From NCBI GenBank assembly GCA_021904315.1, contig CM038915.1, positions 18,848,001 to 18,912,000 of the forward strand: DNA of 64,000 bases, read 5' to 3'. The DNA comes from Sphagnum magellanicum. Its lineage: Eukaryota; Streptophyta; Sphagnopsida; Sphagnales; Sphagnaceae. Within the stretch, counting starts at the first letter, position 1. The number at the start of each line of letters is the position of its first letter. The notes beneath the pieces are model-generated. The model was not told the origin of the DNA. It searched no databases and saw nothing but the letters and a program-made list of their open reading frames with translations. The position numbers were made by a program, and so were the translations under genes. Positions 35,702 to 46,067 of the stretch are shown in pieces.

Positions 35702-36955
35702 AAGTGTTTATACATATGCTATTTGGAAGACATAAAAAGAAGTACCTAGTGGTCATGTTGAGCTTTAATATGTGAGACACTACAACACTCAATCCATCAA
35801 AATATTTTGGCAATGTAATGACATGATACTGTCAAAATGTTGGTAACAACCCTCCAGAACCAACTATTCTCTTTCATGAATGTTGTTGCTAATGATGGGC
35901 TTTTCTTTCTCTCTTTTAAAAGAACCAAAGGGTAAGGATCCATGTTTTTTTAAAGGAATTTTTGTTCACACTTGAGATGGTCATCATCCATAGGAAGGTG
36001 TCAAAGTGGTAATCACCCCAAGCAAGACTTAGCCAATCATCCCAAGGAAGACTTGGCCAAGTCTGACACGGATATGACCAGATATGGAGTACAAAATCTT
36101 TAATATTTGGCCTACACACTGAAAGCCACATAACATAATATGGTAATTTTACTTATTATTTTTCTCAATTTCAGCAATTGCAAACCCTTTTAAATCACTT
36201 CATTTTCAGATTTGAAAACTATAATTTCACATTTTGGTGAGATTTTGCCAATAATAAAATGGCTGATAAAGAATTGGGCACATATGGACCTTTGAGAGGC
36301 AATTCATAAAAAAATCAGAGAATCAGTTTTGCCCAATAACTATGGTTCTAAAAACCCATTTTGTGGTTAGTTATTGGAAGTTTGACAAAGTCTAAAGTAG
36401 ATGGCCAAAAGCCAACTATGCGCCAAAAATCCATTGTTAGGCTCAATTTTTTTAGCCTAGCCTATTGCTTGATTTTTTTTATTTATGTGTAGTAGAGGAC
36501 AATATGTTGAAATTAAAGTTGATAAGTATGTATTGAAAACATAACTTGGTTTTTTTCCAATTTTAAAGTAATACAATTAATTCTTACAAATGTGGTTTTT
36601 GACATTACTACCTTAGGCCCCCTTGTAGAGAGGGATCATGACCATGGAAATGTTTGGGAGCCTGGAAACACATCCAAAGGCCATCCCATGGAAATTCAGA
36701 AATTATTTATGTATGGACCCAAGTTGTCAACTGCAGTGTAAAGTGAAAATAGACTTTATTGACTCACCAACATATTATAATAGAAAAAAGTAACTAATTA
36801 TTTTCTTTAAAAAATTGATTTTAAACTTGATATTCTATGGAACTTTTTACTACTATTTTAAGGTTTTTATTTTCTTTTTTTCATCATTTTTCTTCTATTT
36901 ATTCTTTTTTCACTTTCTTTGTTTTAGCAAGTAGGATCACCATGGATCATAGAAC
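35702..36955. other. Intergenic, nothing recognised
   Basis: No supported gene or bounded repeat. Confidence 0.5.
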
Positions 36956-36959
36956 AGAA

Positions 36960-37505
36960 AAACCATTGTAAAAACACAAATGTTTTGGGCCCATGGGCTA
37001 ATGAACTTTGCACCCACCTTTTATTTACTTTAAAAATTAAGAAAACATTACTTTAAAAAATTTGACCAATCACAACTTTCTTGGACCATGGGCTAACAAA
37101 CTTTGTGCCCACCTTCAAAAACATTTTATTCAAAATTTTGGGAAAAATCATGTAAGAAAATCCAACCAATCATGGCCTTTTTGGCCCATGGGCTAATGAA
37201 TTTTTTGCCCATCTTAAAAATATATATTTAAAAAATCAGAAAATTTATTTTTAAAAATCCTTCCAATCATGGATTTTTGGGGCCATGGGTTAACAAATTT
37301 TGTGTCCACCTAAAAAAACATTTATTAACAAAATTTGATAAAAAATCATGACAAAATGTTTTTAGATCAATCATGGCTTTTTGGGCTCTTGGTCTAACAA
37401 ATGTCCAATCCATCTCTAAAAAAGAATTATTAAAAAAAAAAATTGAGTTTGTACCATCAAAATTTGACCAACCATGAATTGTTTTAGCTCATAATCTAAG
37501 AGGCT
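36960..37505. repeat. Tandem repeat, about 98 bp x 5-6
   Basis: The unit has [CG]CCATGGGCTAA.[AG]AA.TTTG..CCCACCTT, an A/T-rich part and CCAATCATGG..TTTTTGG. CCATGG landmarks fall at 36991, 37086, 37185 and 37283; two more diverged copies follow near 37385 and 37487. Confidence 0.8.
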
Positions 37506-38534
37506 TGTTGCCAAGCCCAGGGCAAATATTTGGGCATGGCAACAAGCCAGTTAGAGCATGAAACATTATCTATAGTGCATTGAATGCTCATTTTTCATGC
37601 ATTTACATTTCCCTAGTCCTTTGGTCTTTCAACCTTGTGTAAAATGAACTTGAATCCTAAAAGAACTTTTCTTCCCATCATACATTTAAAAAAATTTATA
37701 GTCGTGGACTTTCAAGCTTTAGTGTAAAGGGGGCTTTAAATTGAATTTTCTTAAGTTGTTATTTTTTTAATAGAGATAACAAAAACATTTGCTATGTGGT
37801 TGGAAATTTAAAAAGAAGACGATAAAAAACAATTGGACAAAACTGCAAGTCCTTATGAACTGTCTTTTCCAAGTTTGACAAGAGAGAGGAGGAGAGGGGA
37901 ACAAGGGTTTCTTTTTCTGATTTTGTGATATAAAAATTTGATGAAATGAAAAATAGACAACTTTGTACTAAGGAAAATTCAGAAAAAAACATGGAAGGCA
38001 AAACTGAAAAAAAATTCCTATAAAAACAAGGGGTGTGTCACACTGTGGCCTTGCTATCTAACTTAAAATGTATCTTAAGGCCAAAGAAGAATTACAGAAA
38101 TTCAAATATTTCACCATGCAAAAATATAATGTTCAAAAAATCCTTAAAAGAAACCAAAATGCTTCAAGATATTATAACTTTATAACTAATCTCCACTTTC
38201 AACACAAGCCAAAATATCATCTTTCAAAAATCCTCAGATAAAAATAGACCTATTATTACCTCGGGGCCAAAATCCCTTTAATTAAAATACTCTATAATGA
38301 ATTTGAACACAATATCCTTGCCTTAGTAGGCAAGATCAACAAAGAACAAGCAACTCATTGCGTAATGATTCTACCCAATGTTATATGACCATGATCAATA
38401 TTTTATTCCAAACACCAACTCCTTAGGAAGGAAAATAAAGAATTTTCAGGAATATTTTATTTTCTGAAATTGAATATTCAAAATTAATTAATTGTTTGGG
38501 AGGCTTGTGCCAAACTTGCTAAGGTATACAGTTA
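37506..38534. other. Intergenic, nothing recognised
   Basis: No supported gene. Confidence 0.5.
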
Positions 38535-38935
38535 TATGGAATGTTTGGATTCTAAAATTTTGAAAAACTGAAATGTTTGAATTCAGATGTGTGAATACTA
38601 AAAGTTGAAAACTGAAATTTGAAATTTGTATATGAAATGTTTGGAATCTACAAAATTTTGAGAATTAAAATGTTTGAATTGGGATGTGTGAATACTTAAA
38701 GTTGAAAATTGAAAATTGAAAATTGAAATCTCAATGTGAAATGTCTAGAATTTAAAATTTTGAAAAATGTTTGAATTTGGATGTGTGAATATTGAAAGTT
38801 GGAAACTAAAAACTAAACTTTGAAATCTCTTTGTGAAATGTTTGGAAGGAATATGAAAATTTGAAAACTAAAATGTTTGAATATTGAAAAGTGAAATTTG
38901 AAATCTTTTTATGAAATGTCTAAAATTTTAAATTA
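38535..38935. repeat. Tandem repeat, 97 bp x 4
   Basis: The unit contains GAAATGTTTGGAATCTA.AAAATTTTGA, AAATGTTTGAATT.GGATGTG and TGAATA.TGAAAGTTG. GATGTGTGAATA landmarks fall at 38586, 38683 and 38780, exactly 97 bp apart; the last copy is shortened. Confidence 0.8.
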
Positions 38936-39339
38936 CATCTTACATTAGTAACAAAAGAGCTTTAGTGCAAACCCTGCCTCTCTCACAAAAAACTTTCATC
39001 TCGTGTGGTAAGTTCATCAAACAAGTCATGGACCCAAAGCTTTTCATCTTTGGATTCCCATACCTTCTTCCCATGTTTACATTGAACTTTCCTTTTGAGA
39101 GAAAATCCATAAGAAGATTTGTTTTTGTCCCCTCTTTTTTCACAATTCCCACAATTAATTCACTTTTCTTCAAAAGTGCAAGTTCAATGTTTAATGTTCA
39201 TAGGTCAAACTTCTAGAATAAAAGGACGTTCAATGTTCAATGCTCATAAGTCAGTGCCATGGCCTCTGAAAACATCAAAGAACACATAGCTTCCAAGGAT
39301 AAATGGAAGATTGCCATTGGTTTCAACATCATGTCAAAC

Positions 39340-40020
39340 CTCATAAGACATGTTATCAACATCAAGACGTAGTTCTTTGTGATGGTCATGAAGGCCCATT
39401 CCCTCAAATAGTAGGGTTGTTTCTAGCATCAATAGTTGTTGCACAAATCATGAGCACAATTTAATAAAAACATAAAGCACAAAAGGGAAAATTGCCATAA
39501 AATTGTTGATCATTGTCTTTGATTACACTATATAATTACAACCAAAAAGTCCAAGTTTGAGCATATTTTAAATTGCTTTCACTGCAAAACATAATACATA
39601 TTTCAGTCTTGGTGGATACTCATAATCAAGGACAATCTTTCCACAATATCCTTGTTTCTAGGAACATATGACGATAAAAGAAACAAGAGAAGTGTTTAAA
39701 TTGCCCACTAGACATGCTGGTAACTAAATCCATGACAATGCAAGGACAAAAGCAAAACCATTAACTTCAACATGGCCTTCAGTCATAAGGCGAGGTGGAT
39801 GTGTTCCATCCCCAACTGAAAGCTATAAACCATGAGATGACATTCATGAAAGACCATCTGCTACTAATGGAAATCATTTTCCATGAAGTCTAAATGTAGA
39901 TGCCCTTGGCAACAAAGACCATTGAAAGTGAATCGTGGGTGATGAATGAAAATTTGTGAATGGAGCAACTAGTGCGGGGCTCAAAGGAGGAGAAGGTGAT
40001 GGACGAGAAGGTGTAATTTC
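39340..40020 (-). pseudogene. Fragment of a RING-H2 E3 ubiquitin ligase gene (MBR2-like)
   Basis: On the minus strand, HDHHKELRLDVDNMSYE (39390 to 39340) matches the conserved stretch just before the RING domain in plant MBR1/MBR2-type E3 ligases. It is followed at once by a GT splice-donor site (GAG|GTTTGA), so an exon boundary is preserved. Upstream on the same strand there is coding-like sequence (GDGTHPPRLMTEGHVEVNG near 39790; a Ser/Pro-rich part near 40000) with stops. The RING domain itself was not found. The kept splice site suggests a copied genomic fragment, perhaps carried by a transposon, rather than a retrocopy. Confidence 0.5.
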
Positions 40021-41640
40021 CTAATGAAATTCAAGTCAATATACAGTAGCCTACACATTCTGCTATGTTTTCTTTTCCAAGTTCAAGTTGACACTACCAA
40101 AATAAATCAAAGCAAAAACTAGAAATCACAAAAAGACCATTTTGTTTTTGGATTGATTTGACCTTGGGGGTGTTATCCTTTTCCACTACAATTGTTTTAA
40201 TCCCCTGTAAGTAAAAACCATATGATGGTATGTGATATGAATAACGATCAATTTTAGGTAGTTCTTTGAGATTTCAACATAATCTTCACTTTTGGGATTT
40301 TGATTTTGGAAAGTTCCAAAATAAAAGAAACCTCTAGTTTGAGGCTTTTGGAAATTATGAAAATAAAATAACCACCAGTTGATTTAAGGCTTTTGAAACA
40401 TTTCAACAAACCAGTAGGTTTTTAAAAGAGCCAGGCAAAGAATCAACGGTTTAGTTTAAATCTTTTTTTTTTTTTTGAAAACCCTGTCTATGGGTCAAAA
40501 CTAGTTTTTTGAGATTTTGTTTTTGGTAGAATTGCCCATCAAGGGTCCACACAAACCCAATGATTACCTACCAACTCTTTTTGTGCCAAAGGGAAACTAC
40601 TAATTAGTTAAGGCTCCATATATACCTAGCCTATACTTGTTGGTTGTTTCTTCGACAAAGAAGAAATTACTCGATCCATGGTTGGTTCTGATATGGTTTC
40701 TCTTCATCTAGTTTAAAGAGAGAGAGAGAGATGTGAAACATACCTCATACAAATCCTTTGAAATTATGCCACATAAAACATTGATTATGAGCTAGTATTC
40801 AATGTGCAAACACCCCTGCAACATCTTATTGTGTGCTTCCCAAATCTATAACATTCACAACAAAAAAACATTAGTCAGTAAGTAGGTCCATCATAAGCAA
40901 ACAAAACACACCAAAAAAAAATCATCCAATTTTGTCCTTGTGCCAAAAAAAAGTAAATTTCACAATATCCAAAAAAGAAAAAGAAAATGTAACAACAAAC
41001 AATTTCATGAACTTTTTTTTTGCTTTTCCAATTTTTTTTTTCAAAAGGTTTTTAAAATATATATTTGAGAGTAAGCAAGAATATTATTATAACAATGAAC
41101 ATGTAGTTTTGTTAAGGATTGCAAAGTATAAGTTGTTTGCTATAACACACAAGGAATTGAAGCTAACACTATTATTATGTGTGATGTGATTTTCTCATTA
41201 TCATTATTACCAAAACAAGTGTTACTTTTAGACCCATCGAGGATGACCATTTGAAGATTGTGATTAGGTTTTTTTGCCTAATCCTCATTAGATTCCTTGA
41301 ATTCTACCTCTTGTAATAATCAGTGCTAACACCCATTACTCCCAAAAAAATCCTTTATTCAAATGTAATAAATAGATATGTGGAGAAAATAATGACAATA
41401 AATAGGGGGTGAAAAAAGAAACTAAGAGCATAAGAGCAACACAAAGAGTCAAACTCTTGAGAATTTACACATACAAGAGCTACCAATATGTCTTCCACAT
41501 TGTCCTTGCTGAAGATTTTATTGATTACATCTGTTTTGCAAAAAACAAAATGATGTGTAAATCAACCTCTTTCATCATTTGCTCGAGATGGGGAAAAATA
41601 CTTGTTCAACCCCTTTGATTGTGAGTGTAGTGTGCCCCAG
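40021..41640. other. Intergenic, nothing recognised
   Basis: A GA microsatellite lies at 40717-40731. No gene supported. Confidence 0.5.
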
Positions 41641-41644
41641 ACAT

Positions 41645-41680
41645 TTAGGGTTTAAACCCTAAACCCTAAACCTTAAAACA
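41645..41680. repeat. Short telomere-like repeat
   Basis: TTTAGGGTTT followed by AAACCCTAAACCCTAAACC, that is, plant telomere units meeting head to head. Only about five units. Confidence 0.6.
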
Positions 41681-41739
41681 CCCAACAAAACTTTTTGCTA
41701 TCATTTATCTGAATGGAAAAATTGTGCACCTATGGAGAA

Positions 41740-43380
41740 TTCTCTTTTCTCTAGGAGTAGTTGCTAGGTTGTTGAACTCATTTAGAGGGTTTTTTATTAC
41801 AAATAAATTTCATGTCATTAATAATGAAAATGTCAAAGGACATTGTACCAAGTTAGGCCAACTTGATTCCTTTGCAAGGAAGCTCCATTCACCCTTGAGA
41901 GAGACCAATTGATAGGGGTGTTCCTTGACCAATATATGAAGCAAAATGCCACCTTTATCAACAAACTCAGGGTCAAAACTTGGTAGCAAACATAATTTGT
42001 CAAACAACTTTAGATATTTTAGGTTGTGTATACTTTGTTTGCATCCACATTGTATTGCATGCATTTTGTCACCTGCAACCCTTTTTTGTCTTTTTTGAAA
42101 TCTTCTCATATGACACATTCTAATTCTGAATGAGGAAAAAAATTAAGAGCAAACTTTTGGAATAGACATACATGCCAACAAGTGGGGTTGGTCAAGCGAA
42201 GAAGACCCATATCGCAAGTGGGAGCTCTTGAAGGATGACTTCTTTTCTTGTGTAATAGTTTGTAGGCTCTTCTGAATCATCCTCACACAACAAAACAAGC
42301 CATGTGATTTTCCCTTCAACTATGTGACATTGTAATTTCTTTGTCCCCAAACACTCAAAGCTCTTGACCTTTGCATATGGGTATCCATGGCTATGGTACC
42401 AACCTTCAACTATTTCTTGAGTGGTAGACAACATTATGGCTAACAACTTTGCACTCATATGTAATATCTTTGTCATGTGAATATCCATGTTTTTTGGAAA
42501 ATGACATGGAATGCCAATAGACCATGCAAGCTTTCAATCATTACCCTCATCATTCCTTACAAGATTACCATATCCAAGACCCACATTCATACACTGGAAT
42601 GCCACAATGGCAGTGTAGTGCACATCCTTGACCATAACAATAAGAATAATTCCATTTCCAAGAGGTTTACTCCACAGTCCTTTCACACTTTTGTACACTT
42701 TGGTTGCTTTCAATCTCAAGAGCGCTTCTTTGACATTTTCCTTTCCAATCCATTCCCTTGGAATAATCCCTAGTTTCACAAAAGTCGAACCTCCTTCCTC
42801 TTTGTCCTCCACCCACACACCTTCAAAATTCACAAATCTTTTTAGCTCCCTTAGCATGATGCAAGTCTTTTCATCATTCTCCCTCCCAGCCACATGATGA
42901 AAAACTTATTGGTTATTTTCCTTTCCAAGTTTAAGGTTTAGACATGAATTATTTCAAAGGTTTTTTCTCACACACTTACACCTTGATGAAAAGACAAGGT
43001 TTCAAAGGCTTTCTCACAACACTTACCTTCTAAATCTTCTTCCATGTTCACGACTTTCACATTTGAGCAAAGATATTTAGTTGTAGGATTTAGGTTGCTA
43101 GTTCCCATGTATTATAGCTCCACATTTTTGCTACCATGTGCATCATCATCATCATTAATAAAAGTGCTTTCCTCTTCATGTCTTTTTGCTGTAGTAGTTT
43201 TCGGGGTTGCTATCCACGGATCCCCACTACTACCATCATCTCCTCAAGGATTTCCACCACCCTTCCCACTCCCACCACTTCTCCCACTATCACCTCCTCC
43301 TATCACCTCCTCCTGCTCTTCTTGCACCTTTTCCTCCTCTTCCTCCTCCTTCTACTATTAAGCAAGTTGCAACATTTCTA
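41740..43380 (-). pseudogene. TOC75/Omp85-like pseudogene
   Basis: Right to left on the minus strand: a Glu- then Gly-rich stretch (GGGDSGRSGGSGKGGG, about 43260-43310), as in the N-terminal region of TOC75; an open piece 42893-42534 with VYKSVKG..SKPLGNG and FQCMNVGLG; a TGA; then, in the same frame, 42488-42192 with EIVEGWYHSHGYPYAKVKSF, CHIVEGKIT and TRKEVILQELP, all POTRA-like; after a frameshift, 42118-41810 with LKYLKLFDKL, DPEFVDKGGILLHILVKE and LKGEWSF; a poor NLF...LNEF stretch near 41780 may be the start of the barrel. TOC75 is the protein-import channel of the chloroplast outer envelope. The stop, the frameshift and the missing barrel show this copy is dead. No intron is evident between the first two pieces. 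Confidence 0.65.
43250..43360. repeat. TCC/TCT-rich simple repeat
   Basis: Runs of TCCTCC and CTCCCACC. On the minus strand they correspond to the Glu/Gly-rich N-terminal part of the TOC75-like pseudogene. Confidence 0.7.
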
Positions 43381-44640
43381 GCACTCCTCAAGCCATCAAA
43401 GCTTCTTTAAATGGCTACTCTCAATTTGTGGGCTTGTTGTTGCTATGTAGCTGCTATTTGGTGAAGCAAATTGGAGATTGGTGGTGGTGGTGGTGGTGAA
43501 TTGAGGTTTGTTACTCTTCTTTTAGACCAACACAACATGATGACATACATCTGAGCTTGGGAAAAAATACCCACCCACTTTACAACAACTGTAATAACAT
43601 CTATTCATGTGAGTGCATGTGTGTGTGTGTGTTTCGTGAACAAACTTTTACTAAGATTATAACACTAGGTTTTTTGTTTTGAGTTCCAAACTTTTAAATC
43701 GTGTAATTGTTTTGTGTCTAGGGGGAAGTTTTTTACACAATCTTGTCACAAAGTTCGTAATTGTTGCTCACGACAAATTCTGCCATGGATCTTGCCACAG
43801 ATCAGCAAAAAAGTTACAAACAAGGATGTAAAGCTTGGTTGAAAAAAATAATCCTTTCAACTTTTGCGATGGTTATCAAAACCTACAACGTTCAACTACT
43901 TAAAAACCTAATCTACTTAGAGTTACATTCACCCAAACATGGAAAATTACATCCATGTGAAAATTTTCATTTTGTGAACACTTGTCATCTCCACATTGGC
44001 CAATGATTGAGCCAAAGTTTTATCCCCAAATCCAAATCTTGCATAGATGCATAATCTTTTCCCTATGGACAGAGCCAATAAAAAACATATCATCACATAA
44101 TACTCTATCCCTATATACTCAAACTAGCAACATCTAAAATAAGAAATATTTATTCAAACTAGCAAAGGAACAAGAGCTAAGATAGGAAATGTTCCATGAA
44201 GTTCCTGCAAAAATGAACTCAATTGTCTCTCTCATACATAGAATTGCAAAATATACTATTGCAAAATATACTAGGTATGCATCAAGGTACATAAATACAT
44301 AAATAAATAAATAAAACATTTGACAAGGGAACAAGAGGAAAAAAAAATTAAAAATTGAAGTCCAAACAAAAAAAAAACTAGTCTAAAAATGACAAAATTT
44401 GTTGGAAGAAAAACATTGGTAACTAATGATGCCATAAAGAATAACCAAAACAAAAAAACATTGGTTTAGGCCAGAGTTTTTTTTTTTTTTCCCCTTCAAT
44501 TTAGTGATTTCCGAGAAAATTTCCAGAAATGGGAAAATTATTCAAATTTATATTACAAAAACAAAAAAATTCACTCAACTTCTGGGGCCATCTGAAAAAT
44601 TGAAAAAAAGTTATTTATTGGGTTTTAAATAAAAGAACTT
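43381..44640. other. Intergenic with microsatellites
   Basis: (GGT)n near 43481-43496, (TG)n at 43617-43632 and (AAAT)n near 44293-44315. No gene supported. Confidence 0.5.
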
Positions 44641-45143
44641 TAGAGCGAGTTAATGGACGGGACACGTGGAGGTCCGTGCACTGGTACGTCATTTTGAAGC
44701 GACTGCCAATGGCACCTGGAATTTTGGCACCTCGACCACGACGTGCAACGTTCTTTGCTTGCCGGCTTTCTCTCTCTTCCTCTCTCGTTTTCCGCGTCGC
44801 TCGGTTTCTCACCAGTGCTGTCGCGAATCGAAGTATCGCGCGTTGAAATCGCAGCTGTATCGTGTGTCCAAGGAGATTTCAAGCTCCGCGAATTGACGAG
44901 AGCTTTCTTTTGATCGTCTTCTCGGCGAAAATGATGTAGTGAACCGCATTCCCGGATTTTTTTCCGTGCTGGAACCTCCTCGTCTTCCAGGCACGTCCGT
45001 CTTTGCGGCAGGCGATCAAGAGGACGATCTTCTTCGGTGGTTAGTCTTTAAGAATTGCTTTCTTCGTTCTTTTTCTGCTGCCTTTCTCCTTTCTACCTCG
45101 TTGCAGTTTTAGGTATTTTCAGTATGTATGCATCTTCGAAAAA

Positions 45144-45168
45144 ATGTTGTTGTTGTTGTTGTTGGTGT
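45144..45168. repeat. Microsatellite (GTT)n
   Basis: TTGTTGTTGTTGTTGGTGTTG in the presumed leader intron. Confidence 0.85.
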
Positions 45169-45190
45169 TGTTTTATTCATTGTTTTTGGG

Positions 45191-45441
45191 CGGTAATAGT
45201 GTGCAGTTTGGAAGTTCGCGGATTTTGTTCTTCTTGTAGTAGGAATGTGCATTTTGGTTGATAGGGTTTTTTTCCCCCCTCTGCGGGAGTCTGTTTTTTT
45301 GTCTTGTGGTGGTGGTTTTAACTCGTAGTAAATCTTGCTCGGTGTCTTCAAGTAAAGCAGCTTTGGCAGTAATAATGTGCATTTTGGAAGTTTGCAGAGA
45401 TTTTCTTCTTTCGTAGTAGGAATGTGCATTTGGTTGGTGGT
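45191..45441. repeat. Local duplication, 176 bp apart
   Basis: 45192-45265 and 45368-45441 share GTAATA.TGTGCA.TTTGGAAG and TAGTAGGAATGTGCATTT. Confidence 0.75.
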
Positions 45442-45499
45442 CCTGAGACAGCAGCATTGGGCTGAAGGAATTCTTTGGCAAATGTGTTGTAATCTTCTA

Positions 45500-45690
45500 A
45501 GACCTGTTATGTGCTTTGCTTGCTTGCACACTTGGTTGAAATGGCTGCCACATCCTCCTCTTATGTACTTGCATGCTTGCACACATGGGTGGGGTGGAAT
45601 GGGTTCCACATGCTCCTGTCATGTGCTTGCTTGCTTGCGCACATGGGTGGAATGTGTGCCACATCCTCCTGTTATGTGCTTCAAAAGCTG
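45500..45690. repeat. Minisatellite, about 55 bp x 3.5
   Basis: The unit TCCTCCTGTTATGTGCTTGC, then TTGCACACATGGGTGGAAT..GTGCCACA, has landmarks at 45505, 45560, 45618 and 45671. It lies in the presumed leader intron of the SLH gene. Confidence 0.8.
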
Positions 45691-46067
45691 AGTCCTTTTT
45701 GGAGCTGTGTGCAGACTTGGTATTAGGACTATGATATCAAGGGTATGGGAATTCATGACTCTTCTGTTGAATCTTAAATCCTCCAGTGCAGATTGCAGGC
45801 TGCCACAGCCACAGGATGAACTGGGCAATGAGCTTTACTTGATGCTGTGTGCATATAATAGACAAAGAGAATTGGGTTTTGGTTGACAACTGAGCTGTCA
45901 AGGAGCTGGTTACAGCTTTCTACTGACTTTGGAAGCCAATTCTGCTACTGCTCTTTTTTGATGCTCTGATAAGTCCACCTGAAACTGTTGAGAAGCTTCT
46001 TCTCACATTCTCCTTGCAAGTACGACACTTGGAGGAGGAAAACACAAAGAGTAGTAGTATTGCAGTG

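Larger units (their letters stand above)
44660..46067 (+). promoter_or_regulatory. Promoter and 5' untranslated region of the SLH gene
   Basis: CpG content rises abruptly at about 44640. A CT-rich tract (44768-44790) resembles the pyrimidine patch of plant core promoters, and transcription probably starts near it. No clear TATA box is seen. The 1.2 kb to the start codon, with a T-rich middle and TATTGCAG just before the ATG, suggests a leader intron; donor candidates are TTTTAGGTATTTTC (45108) or GGTGGTTAGT (45037). Confidence 0.45.

Noticed and set aside
41645..41680. Interstitial telomere or chromosome-fusion point
   Set aside because: Only about five telomere units; AAACCCTAAA phrases are common in plant DNA by chance or repair.
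45109..45609. 166-residue minus-strand frame
   Set aside because: It lies across the leader intron repeats of the SLH gene on the other strand and shows no family features.
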